Source: Acidobacteriota bacterium (lineage in GTDB: Bacteria > Acidobacteriota > Thermoanaerobaculia > Thermoanaerobaculales > Thermoanaerobaculaceae). From it: a stretch of DNA of 7,091 nucleotides. The position numbers and the translations under genes are program-made. Position 1 is the first letter of the stretch. The number at the start of each line of letters is the position of its first letter. This document shows positions 1-5,210 of the stretch, piece by piece. The stretch spans positions 1 through 7,091 of the forward strand of contig JAJXUY010000026.1 in NCBI GenBank assembly GCA_021782525.1, read 5' to 3'. A model generated the notes under the pieces. That model was not told where the DNA came from. It saw only the letters and a list, made by a program, of their open reading frames with translations, and did no database searches.

Positions 1-1
1 C

Positions 2-169
2 CGCTATCAGGTCGCCGATGGCCACGGGCTCCTCGTCGAGCTCTGCAAGCGCAACACGGACCCCGACGCCGAGCGCCTGCGCGAGCTGGCCAAGAGCTAC
101 CTCTCGCGCCCGACCGACCCCCGCTACACGATCTTCGTGACCAACGTCGAGCTGCGGCCGGTCGAATGA
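2..169 (+). CDS. C-terminal 55 residues of an unrecognised protein (cut by left edge)
   Basis: An open frame enters from the left edge and stops at TGA 167-169. The visible tail starts RYQVADGHGLLVELCKRN and ends in TIFVTNVELRPVE. It is hydrophilic with mixed charge. A likely helix (DAERLRELAKSYL) is followed by a beta-strand-like segment (YTIFVTNVEL), so it looks like the end of a soluble globular domain. There is no membrane segment and no motif I recognise. It is judged coding because the frame is clean, its composition is protein-like, and its stop overlaps the next gene's ATG in the ATGA arrangement typical of co-translated operon genes. Its function cannot be assigned from this fragment, and its start lies outside the window. 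Confidence 0.6.
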   Translation, partial: RYQVADGHGLLVELCKRNTDPDAERLRELAKSYLSRPTDPRYTIFVTNVELRPVE

Positions 170-678
170 CGGCCCCGCGCGGCACCGCGCCGGAACAGCT
201 CGACATCCCCCTCGTCTGGGACAGGCCGGCGGCTCCGGATCCCCACCGGCCGCTCGAGCCGCCGCCCCGGGCCGAGCTGGCGCCGTTCGGCGGCACGCTG
301 CGGCTGTGGTTGGCGGCGCTCGCGGACGGCGGTTTCCTGGTGCTCGCGGCGGGGGTGTTCTGGGGGGTCGCCGGGTGGTGGGTCGGCGGATTGAGCGCGG
401 CGCAGGTGGCCGTGGCAGGGGTGGCGGGTCTCGAGGCCGCGAGCGTGATGGCGCTCGGCTGCCTGTGGGGTTGGCGCGCCACGCCCGGGATGGCCCTCGT
501 CGGCGTGTGCTTCTCGCGACCGATCTCGTGTGCGCATGTGTGCCGGCTGTGGGCGGTCTGGCTCGGCTCGCTGTTGCTGCTCGGCTTGCCGTTGTTGCTC
601 CGCCATCGGGGCGAGAGCGTGGCCGAGCGGCTGGCCGGCGGAGGGCTCAGCTTCCGTTCGCTTCCCGAGGGCGCTTGA
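166..678 (+). CDS. RDD-family integral membrane protein
   Basis: A 170-residue membrane protein of the RDD family, whose members are small multi-helix inner-membrane proteins. Some have been linked to ion or osmolyte transport, but most are uncharacterised. Residues 1-42 are a Pro-rich polar leader. Hydrophobic helices lie at about 48-74, 78-102 and 128-145. Family landmarks are R46...D54 in helix 1 (RLWLAALAD), WRATPGMALVGV at 103-114 (the usual G-x-T-x-G-K-x-x-x-G-x segment), R127 before the last helix, and SVAERLAGG at 151-159, which replaces the common HDxLAGT ending. The second Asp of the name-giving pair is Gly here. The ATG overlaps the upstream stop (ATGA) and has no Shine-Dalgarno sequence, so translational coupling is likely. 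The last 32 bp overlap the convergent DUF4177 gene. The substrate is unknown. Confidence 0.75.
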   Translation: MTAPRGTAPEQLDIPLVWDRPAAPDPHRPLEPPPRAELAPFGGTLRLWLAALADGGFLVLAAGVFWGVAGWWVGGLSAAQVAVAGVAGLEAASVMALGCLWGWRATPGMALVGVCFSRPISCAHVCRLWAVWLGSLLLLGLPLLLRHRGESVAERLAGGGLSFRSLPEGA

Positions 679-850
679 AGACCATGCCGATGTGGTCGGT
701 CGCCCCGGTCTTGAAGTTGATCGCGGTGATCCCGACGAGCTCCCAGCCGTCCTCCCCGAGGCGGTTGAGGTCGGATTCCTTCATTGGGTCGAGGCGGTAG
801 TTTTCCGAGCGGACGTTGATGATGCGGTACTCCCAGACGACACGCGCCAT
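647..850 (-). CDS. DUF4177 domain small protein
   Basis: A 67-residue protein made up almost wholly of a DUF4177 domain. The family hallmarks are present in order: WEYRI near the N-terminus (residues 6-10), a helix LNRLGEDGWELVGI at about 28-41 containing the diagnostic GxxGWELV turn, and a terminal beta-strand GMVFKRP at 55-61. Family members are small soluble alpha/beta proteins of unknown function, often encoded singly, and this length is normal for the family. The ATG at 848-850 is supported by a GGGGAGG Shine-Dalgarno sequence with 5 nt spacing and by an extended -10 about 50 nt upstream. The gene is convergent with, and overlaps, the RDD gene, and is divergent from the glycosyltransferase. 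Nothing in the neighbourhood indicates its role. Confidence 0.85.
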   Translation of the reverse strand: MARVVWEYRIINVRSENYRLDPMKESDLNRLGEDGWELVGITAINFKTGATDHIGMVFKRPREANGS

Positions 851-901
851 GCCGGCCTCCCCGCCCCCCTGGCGACTTGTTCTGCACGGTGGCTGCGGCA
901 A

Positions 902-910
902 AGTATACCA
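902..910 (-). promoter_or_regulatory. Extended -10 promoter for the DUF4177 gene
   Basis: Read on the minus strand this is TGG-TATACT: an extended -10 (TGn) joined to a hexamer matching TATAAT at five of six positions. It is an AT-rich island in otherwise GC-rich DNA. The predicted start point near 895 leaves a leader of about 45 nt carrying the Shine-Dalgarno sequence. No good -35 is seen at 16-18 bp, which is tolerated by extended -10 promoters. The core GTATAC is a perfect palindrome, so the site may also serve the divergent glycosyltransferase gene, with a weak TTGTTC at 877-882 as a possible -35. Confidence 0.45.
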
Positions 911-912
911 TC

Positions 913-920
913 GGGGGAGG
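913..920 (+). promoter_or_regulatory. Shine-Dalgarno sequence that fixes a CTG start for the glycosyltransferase
   Basis: The run GGGGGAGG ends 5 nt before CTG 926-928, which is ideal ribosome-binding-site spacing. There is no ATG, GTG or TTG in this frame between GTG 692 and the codons past the conserved first beta-strand, so this site is the main evidence for a CTG start. Confidence 0.5.
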
Positions 921-925
921 GGGCG

Positions 926-1651
926 CTGAGCGTCCCCTCCCGGCTCTCCGTCGTCGTTCCGGCATACAACGAGGAGTGCCGTCTGCCGGGGACGCTCGCC
1001 CGCGTGATCGCCTACCTGCACGGGCACGAGGCGCTGCAACCGGCCGAGATCGTCGTCGTGGACGACGGCTCGACCGACCGGACCGCGGCCGTGGGAGAGG
1101 GTGCCGAAACCGTCCCCGGCGTCTGGGTGCGCGTGATCCGCCTCGACCGCAACCGGGGCAAGGGCGCCAGCGTCCGCGCCGGGCTCGCGGCGAGCCGAGG
1201 CGAGCGGGTCCTGATCTCGGACGCCGACCTCGCGACCCCGATCGAGGAGGTCGAGCGGCTGCTCGCGAGTGCCGTCGACGTCGCGGTCGGGTCCCGCGGC
1301 GTGTGCCGCGAGCTGATCGTCGAGCGCCAGCCGCTCGCGCGTGACACGATGGGCCGGATCTTCAACCTCATCCTGCGCACCCTGCGCCTCACGCGCCTGC
1401 GGGACACGCAGTGCGGGTTCAAGCTGATCGAGGGATCGCTGGCGCGGCGGCTCGCCGCCGAGCTTCGCCTCGACGGGTTCGCGTTCGACGTCGAGCTGCT
1501 CGCCCGCGCCGCCCGCGCCGGCGCGACGATCGCCGAGGTGCCGGTGCACTGGCGCCACGTCGAGGCGTCGCGCGTGCGTCCGCTGCGCCACGGCGGCCAG
1601 ATGCTCCGGGACGTTCTCCGCCTCCGGATCTGGCTCTGCCTCGGGCGCTGA
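926..1651 (+). CDS. Family 2 glycosyltransferase, ALG5-like (polyprenyl-phosphate beta-glucosyltransferase type)
   Basis: A GT-A fold glycosyltransferase of 241 residues that probably moves a sugar from a nucleotide sugar to a polyprenyl phosphate at the inner face of the cytoplasmic membrane. With the proposed start, residues 7-17 are the first strand LSVVVPAYNEE. EIVVVDDGSTD at 41-51 binds the nucleotide. RNRGKGASVRAGL at 75-87 is typical of the ALG5/DPM1 branch. DADLATP at 99-105 is the metal-binding motif, and DTQCGFKLI at 160-168 matches the family's acceptor-side signature. No C-terminal membrane helices are present, as in soluble bacterial ALG5-like enzymes. The start is odd: CTG 926, just after GGGGGAGG. 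Upstream starts (GTG 692, ATG 530) would add long stretches antisense to DUF4177, and downstream starts would delete the first strand. The exact sugar and acceptor are unknown, and no glycan gene cluster surrounds it. Confidence 0.85.
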   Translation: MSVPSRLSVVVPAYNEECRLPGTLARVIAYLHGHEALQPAEIVVVDDGSTDRTAAVGEGAETVPGVWVRVIRLDRNRGKGASVRAGLAASRGERVLISDADLATPIEEVERLLASAVDVAVGSRGVCRELIVERQPLARDTMGRIFNLILRTLRLTRLRDTQCGFKLIEGSLARRLAAELRLDGFAFDVELLARAARAGATIAEVPVHWRHVEASRVRPLRHGGQMLRDVLRLRIWLCLGR

Positions 1652-1679
1652 GCGCCGCTCCGGTCGCCCCGGGGGTCGC

Positions 1680-2864
1680 CTACGCCTGGTGCCGGGCGGC
1701 GATCGCCGCCACCGCCGCGATCGCCCCTTCGATGTCGTCCTCGGTGTTGAGCGGGCCGACCGAGAAGCGAACCGTGCCGTGCGCATCGGTTCCCATCTGG
1801 CGATGGATGAGGGGGGCGCACTGCAGGCCAGTCCGCGCGGCGACGTTGTGCTCGACGTCGAGGATCGTCCCGATCTCGGCCGGGTCGCGTCCCGCCAGCG
1901 TGAACGAGAGGACGGGAAGCCGGTCCTCGAGCCGGGTGGTGCCGTGCAGCGTGACGCCGTCGATCTCCTCCAGTCCGCCTTGCAGGCGGGCGAAGAGCGC
2001 CATCTCGTGGCGGTAGATCGCGTCGAGGCCGCGCGCGGCGATGTACTCCTGCCCGAAGCGAAGGCCGGCGATGCCGAGGACGTTCCCGGTGCCGGCCTCG
2101 AGGCGGTACGGGTACTCGTCGAGGTGGTACGGTTGGATCGAGTTGACACCGGTGCCGCCGAAGCGGGTGGGCCGGATCTCGACCCCGTCCCCGATGCACA
2201 GCCCGCCGATCCCGGTCGGCGCCAGCAGCGACTTGTGCCCGGTGAACGCCACGACGTCGATGCACATCGCCCGCATGTCGATCGGGACGACGCCCGCCGT
2301 CTGCGCCGTGTCGACCGCGAACGTCACGCCGCGGGCGCGGCACAACCGCCCGATCTCGCCCACCGGCTGGATCGTGCCGATCACGTTGGAGCCGTGATTG
2401 ACGACGACCAGGCGGGTGTTCGGCCTGATCCGGGCCGCGACCGCCCGCGGGTCCACCCGTCCGCACGCGTCGACCGGCACGTAGTCCACCTCGACCCCGC
2501 GGTCGCGCGCCATGTGGTTGAGCGGGCGGATCACCGAGTTGTGCTCGATCGTCGTCGAGATCGCGTGGTCGCCCTCGGCGAGCACCCCCTGGATCAGGAG
2601 GTTGAGGGCGTCGGTCGCGTTGGCGGCGAACACGAGGCGGTTCGGGTCGGAGCCGCCGAAGAAGCGGGTCAGCGTCCGGCGCGTCTCGACCACGAGGTCG
2701 CCGGCCAGCAGGCAGAGGTCGTAGCCGGAGCGTCCGGGGTTCACGCCGAACCGGGTGTACGCCGCGAACGCCTTGTCGAGCACGTCCTTCGGTTTCGGGA
2801 ACGTCGTGGCGGCGTTGTCGAGGTAGATGACGGCGCCGGCGTCGAACGGCAGCTTGTCTTCCAT
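1680..2864 (-). CDS. Class V aminotransferase, cysteine desulfurase family (SufS-like, EF2568 type)
   Basis: A cytoplasmic PLP enzyme of 394 residues, normal length for the family. It matches the cysteine-desulfurase-family branch close to, but distinct from, housekeeping IscS/SufS. Landmarks: IYLDNAATTFPKP at 13-25; NPGRSGY at 42-48; TTIEHNSVIRPL at 104-115, with H108 stacking on PLP; NHGSNVIGTIQP at 156-167; D185 and Q188 in AVDTAQTAG; the Schiff-base lysine K211 in FTGHKSLLAPTGIGG; FGGTGVNS at 235-242; and C349 in ARTGLQCAPLIH, where the mobile-loop cysteine would accept sulfur. Relatives usually read GLHCAP at that loop, so Q348 replaces His. The ATG at 2862-2864 follows an AGAGGGA Shine-Dalgarno sequence. 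Upstream in-frame starts would add an Arg-rich, non-conserved extension. No scaffold or other Fe-S gene is adjacent, so its sulfur acceptor is unclear; selenocysteine lyase activity is also possible. Confidence 0.88.
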   Translation of the reverse strand: MEDKLPFDAGAVIYLDNAATTFPKPKDVLDKAFAAYTRFGVNPGRSGYDLCLLAGDLVVETRRTLTRFFGGSDPNRLVFAANATDALNLLIQGVLAEGDHAISTTIEHNSVIRPLNHMARDRGVEVDYVPVDACGRVDPRAVAARIRPNTRLVVVNHGSNVIGTIQPVGEIGRLCRARGVTFAVDTAQTAGVVPIDMRAMCIDVVAFTGHKSLLAPTGIGGLCIGDGVEIRPTRFGGTGVNSIQPYHLDEYPYRLEAGTGNVLGIAGLRFGQEYIAARGLDAIYRHEMALFARLQGGLEEIDGVTLHGTTRLEDRLPVLSFTLAGRDPAEIGTILDVEHNVAARTGLQCAPLIHRQMGTDAHGTVRFSVGPLNTEDDIEGAIAAVAAIAARHQA

Positions 2865-2914
2865 CGAGGTCCCTCTGATCAGACGTTCGCGCCGGCCGAC
2901 CCGGGCGCCGCCGG

Positions 2915-2923
2915 ATCGTAGCA
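2915..2923 (-). promoter_or_regulatory. Candidate extended -10 for the aminotransferase gene
   Basis: On the minus strand this reads TGC-TACGAT, an extended -10 with a hexamer matching TATAAT at four of six positions. The predicted start near 2908 gives a leader of about 44 nt. The site sits in the 196-bp gap between the ada stop and the aminotransferase ATG. With the hairpin after ada, it suggests the two same-strand genes are transcribed separately. No convincing -35 is visible. Confidence 0.35.
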
Positions 2924-3011
2924 CGGCGGCGGCCGTTCGCACCGGCGCGATGAGCGACGACGACCTCGAGGCGATCCGGGCCCATCTGCGGACGACCCCG
3001 CCGACCGGCGA

Positions 3012-3060
3012 CCGGGTCCCCGACCCGGCGCCGCCGGTGCGGGCGAACCGGAGCGGCGCC
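3012..3060 (-). terminator. Tandem GC-rich hairpins directly after the ada stop
   Basis: Immediately beyond the ada stop codon lies an inverted repeat. GGCGCCGC-CGGT at 3027-3038 pairs with ACCG at 3047-3050 and GCGGCGCC at 3053-3060, giving 12 base pairs with an 8-nt loop and a 2-nt bulge. A second hairpin abuts it: CCGGGTC at 3012-3018 and GACCCGG at 3022-3028, a 7-bp stem with a 3-nt loop sharing two bases with the first. There is no U-tract on the minus-strand side, so this is not a classical intrinsic terminator. It could act as a U-less terminator or as a 3'-end stabiliser. Confidence 0.45.
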
Positions 3061-4128
3061 TCAGCGCGCGTCCGGCCCGGGCCGGTGGCGGCGCTCCAGG
3101 TCCAGAAGCCAGTGCTTTCGCCACAGGCCGCCGCCGTAGCCGGTGAGGGCGCCGTCCGAGCCGACGACGCGGTGGCAGGGGATCACGATGGCGATGCGGT
3201 TGTCGCCGTTCGCCCGCGCCACCGCCCGCACCGCGGCCGGTTCGCCGAGAATCCTCGCCTGCTCGGCGTAGCTGCGGGTCTCTCCGTAGGGGATCGTCGC
3301 CAGCGCGGACCACACCTTGCGCTGGAACTCGGTGCCGTGGGTGTCCAGAGGCGTCGCGAAGCGCCGGAGCGCCCCCGCGAAGTAGGCGTCCAGCTCGCCG
3401 GCCAGCGCCTCGAGGTGCGGGCTCGCGCCCGGGACGAGCACCGCGCCGAGCCGCTTCCGGAGGCGCTCGAGCTGCGTCTCGATCATCCGCCGGTCGACGA
3501 ACTCGAGCAGGCAGACGCCCGCGGCCGAAGCGCCGGCGAGCAGCGGTCCGATCGGCGTCTCGATCCGCGTCACCCGGACCACGTTGCGGGGCGCGCGCGT
3601 CGGCGGGCCGCCGATGAGCTTGCGGAACGCCTCCCCGAAGCCGGAGAGGGACTCCCACCCGTGCTCGAACGCCGCGCCGGTGGCGGAGTCGCCGTTGCGG
3701 ATGTGCCCGAACGCCGCACCGATCCGCAGCGCCCTGGCGTACCCCTGGAACGTCATCCCGAGGTTCCTCTGACACCACCTGCGGATCCCGCCGGGATCGA
3801 GCCCGCGCCGGCGCAGGTCGTCGTCACGGAGCCGCAGCGAGGGGTCCGCCTCGATCTCCGCGAGGAGGAGCCGCACCGGCTCGGGCGTGCTCGCCGGCGG
3901 CTCGACCGGCCGGCAGACGCGACACGGTCGATAGCCGGCGAGGAGCGCGTCGTGGGGGGTCGCAAAGAACACCACGTGTTCGCGGAGCGGCTTGCGCGCC
4001 GTACAGGTGGTCCTGCAGAAGATCCCGGTCGTGGTGACGCCGGTGAAGAAGAGGCCGTCGAACGAGGGGTCCCGCTCGACCAAGGCGCGGTACATCGTGT
4101 CGCTGTCAGGCATCGGCCGCTCGCTCAT
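3061..4128 (-). CDS. ada: Ada: methylphosphotriester/O6-methylguanine-DNA methyltransferase and transcriptional activator
   Basis: A 355-residue trifunctional adaptive-response protein; the E. coli protein has 354. The N-terminal Ada zinc domain (about 8-76) repairs methylphosphotriesters. Its ligands are C38 and C42 (FCRTTC) and C69 and C72 (PCRVC), the same residue numbers as in E. coli Ada, which supports this start. Residues 82-176 are the AraC-type helix-turn-helix region (GMTFQGYARALRIG and WESLSGFGEAFRKL). Residues 185-345 are the suicide methyltransferase: FQRKVWSALATIPYGETRSY at 268-287, then IPCHRV at 316-321 with acceptor C318, and ALTGYGGGLWRK just after. The ATG at 4126-4128 has no Shine-Dalgarno sequence, and a -10-like element lies directly upstream, so the mRNA may be leaderless. 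I found no E. coli-type Ada box (AAT-N6-GCAA) in the 160-bp region shared with the divergent gene. It stands alone, without alkB or a DNA glycosylase nearby. Confidence 0.95.
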   Translation of the reverse strand: MSERPMPDSDTMYRALVERDPSFDGLFFTGVTTTGIFCRTTCTARKPLREHVVFFATPHDALLAGYRPCRVCRPVEPPASTPEPVRLLLAEIEADPSLRLRDDDLRRRGLDPGGIRRWCQRNLGMTFQGYARALRIGAAFGHIRNGDSATGAAFEHGWESLSGFGEAFRKLIGGPPTRAPRNVVRVTRIETPIGPLLAGASAAGVCLLEFVDRRMIETQLERLRKRLGAVLVPGASPHLEALAGELDAYFAGALRRFATPLDTHGTEFQRKVWSALATIPYGETRSYAEQARILGEPAAVRAVARANGDNRIAIVIPCHRVVGSDGALTGYGGGLWRKHWLLDLERRHRPGPDAR

Positions 4129-4134
4129 GCGCGT

Positions 4135-4164
4135 ACGGTACCCCGGTCGGTCGCGCCTCTCCAA
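4135..4164 (-). promoter_or_regulatory. Candidate ada promoter placing the start point at the ATG
   Basis: On the minus strand, TTGGAG (4164-4159) is followed after 18 bp by TACCGT (4140-4135), and then by 6 nt before the ATG. A start point at the usual distance from the -10 would fall at or beside the ATG, giving a leaderless transcript. This agrees with the absence of a Shine-Dalgarno sequence. The hexamers match consensus only moderately. Confidence 0.3.
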
Positions 4165-4271
4165 CCGAAATCCAGCCGACCAACTCGCGGCGGCGACCGG
4201 TGTCGTGGCGGGAGTGGCGCCTCCCCCGGTGTGACCGGCTCCGCGGCAGGCCGTGGCGCCGCGTCCGCAGC

Positions 4272-4280
4272 TGTCATAAT
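4272..4280 (+). promoter_or_regulatory. Extended -10 eight nucleotides before the DUF3108-like gene
   Basis: The sequence TGT-CATAAT is an extended -10 with five of six consensus bases, standing out in GC-rich surroundings. Only 8 nt separate it from ATG 4289, so transcription should begin within a base or two of the start codon. No Shine-Dalgarno sequence exists between them. No -35 is apparent, as is common with extended -10 promoters. Confidence 0.5.
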
Positions 4281-4288
4281 CTTCCCCG

Positions 4289-5170
4289 ATGCCGGCCCGG
4301 TACCGGATCGCGGCGGTTGCCTGCACGCTCGCCCTGTGGTTCCCGGCGGCGCGCGCCGTCGCGTCGGAGCCGGCCCTCGACCCGCAACGGGTGAGCTGGC
4401 GCGAGCTCGCCTACAGAGCCCGCAAGATGGGGCTGTCGGCCGCGATCGTGGTTCGGCTGGATGCGCCGCGCGGAGCCGGCGACGGCGCCGGCCCGACCGC
4501 CGAGGCCGGCGAGCTGCTGCTCGAGAGCACGACCGACCTGCCGAGGAGGGTGATCCGGGCGCGTGAGCGGATCGCCGCGGCCGACGCGCGCGCCGTCCGC
4601 ATCGTCGACACCGAGACGGGCGCCAAGTACCACCGCAAGACGTACACGCTCATGCAACGGGGCTTCATGCTCGACCTGCTGGTGCCCGCGTCGGCCGCCG
4701 AGGCGTCGCTCCCGCCGGAGCGGTGGACGCGCGAGAGCCGCACCTTCTCCGCCTACCCGAGCGCGCTCGCGCCGGGGAGTGCCGTCACCGGTCCGGTCGG
4801 GCTCATCTACGCCGCCTCGGCCGCCTCGCTCACCTCCCCCGGCGACGCCATGACCGTCCTCGTCCTCGTCCAGACCAACGTCGAGCGCGTCACGCTGCGG
4901 GTCGCGGGGACCGAGACGGCGGCCGTCAACTTCTCCGAGCTCCGGGACGGCGGCGAGCGCGAGGTCCGCGGGACGGTCCAGGCGCTGAGGTTGGTCGCCA
5001 GCAGCCAACCCGTCGACCCGGAGGCGACGAGCGCGTTCCGCATCTTCGGACTGGGCGGGGACGTCGAGCTGCTCTGGGACCCGGTGCGCCGGCTCCCCGT
5101 CGAGATCGCGGGCAGCGTCAAGATCCTCGGCCGCGTCAAGGTCGACCTGGTGTCGGCGACGCTGCGGTGA
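4289..5170 (+). CDS. Exported DUF3108-like protein
   Basis: A 293-residue protein with a Sec signal peptide: basic MPARYR, hydrophobic core IAAVACTLALWF, and probable signal peptidase I cleavage after ARA (residue 23) or AVA (25). It should therefore be periplasmic or outer-membrane associated. No further membrane helix is present. The mature part is rich in predicted beta-strand. The early segment LAYRARKMGLSAAIVVRL (about 40-57) and the ending LLWDPVRRLPVEIAGSVKIL...KVDLVSA (about 261-291) resemble DUF3108, whose members form a beta-rich fold and end with a W-x-x-D...R-x-P-V strand followed by a final strand ending in L. The body is longer than typical DUF3108 proteins and the match is by eye, so the family call is tentative. 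The ATG has no Shine-Dalgarno sequence but sits 8 nt after a good -10. It is divergent from ada and convergent with the zinc-ribbon gene. Function unknown. Confidence 0.75.
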   Translation: MPARYRIAAVACTLALWFPAARAVASEPALDPQRVSWRELAYRARKMGLSAAIVVRLDAPRGAGDGAGPTAEAGELLLESTTDLPRRVIRARERIAAADARAVRIVDTETGAKYHRKTYTLMQRGFMLDLLVPASAAEASLPPERWTRESRTFSAYPSALAPGSAVTGPVGLIYAASAASLTSPGDAMTVLVLVQTNVERVTLRVAGTETAAVNFSELRDGGEREVRGTVQALRLVASSQPVDPEATSAFRIFGLGGDVELLWDPVRRLPVEIAGSVKILGRVKVDLVSATLR

Positions 5171-5210
5171 GCGCCGGCGGCGGACGTCGCTGGGGCGCGC
5201 GAGCCGCGGA

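Noticed and set aside
877..1344. TTG-started plus-strand frame overlapping the glycosyltransferase
   Set aside because: It is an out-of-frame, Arg-rich shadow. It is relevant only as a possible start if there is an indel near 900.
1644..1656. Hairpin GGCGC-TGA-GCGCC over the glycosyltransferase stop codon as a terminator
   Set aside because: The stem is only five base pairs, has no U-tract and includes the stop codon in its loop. Such short palindromes are expected by chance at this GC content.
1012..2985. A 657-codon minus-strand open frame, and a 500-codon one at 647-2149
   Set aside because: They run across the glycosyltransferase and aminotransferase genes in the wrong frames or antisense and are Arg/Pro/Ala-rich. 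They are typical open-frame noise in high-GC DNA. Only the last 67 codons of the second are real (DUF4177).
2950..3060. Possible small plus-strand gene starting MSDDDLEAIRAHL
   Set aside because: The first dozen residues look protein-like, but there is no Shine-Dalgarno sequence and no -10 at leaderless distance. The frame does not stop before running antisense through ada. It could be a gene remnant, but I cannot support it.
2827..4566. A 579-codon plus-strand open frame antisense to ada
   Set aside because: The composition is Arg/Glu/Ala/Pro noise, while the opposite strand encodes a textbook Ada protein.
5171..5210. Shared terminator between the converging DUF3108-like and zinc-ribbon genes
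   Set aside because: The 40-bp gap is GC-rich but I see no extended inverted repeat or T-run.
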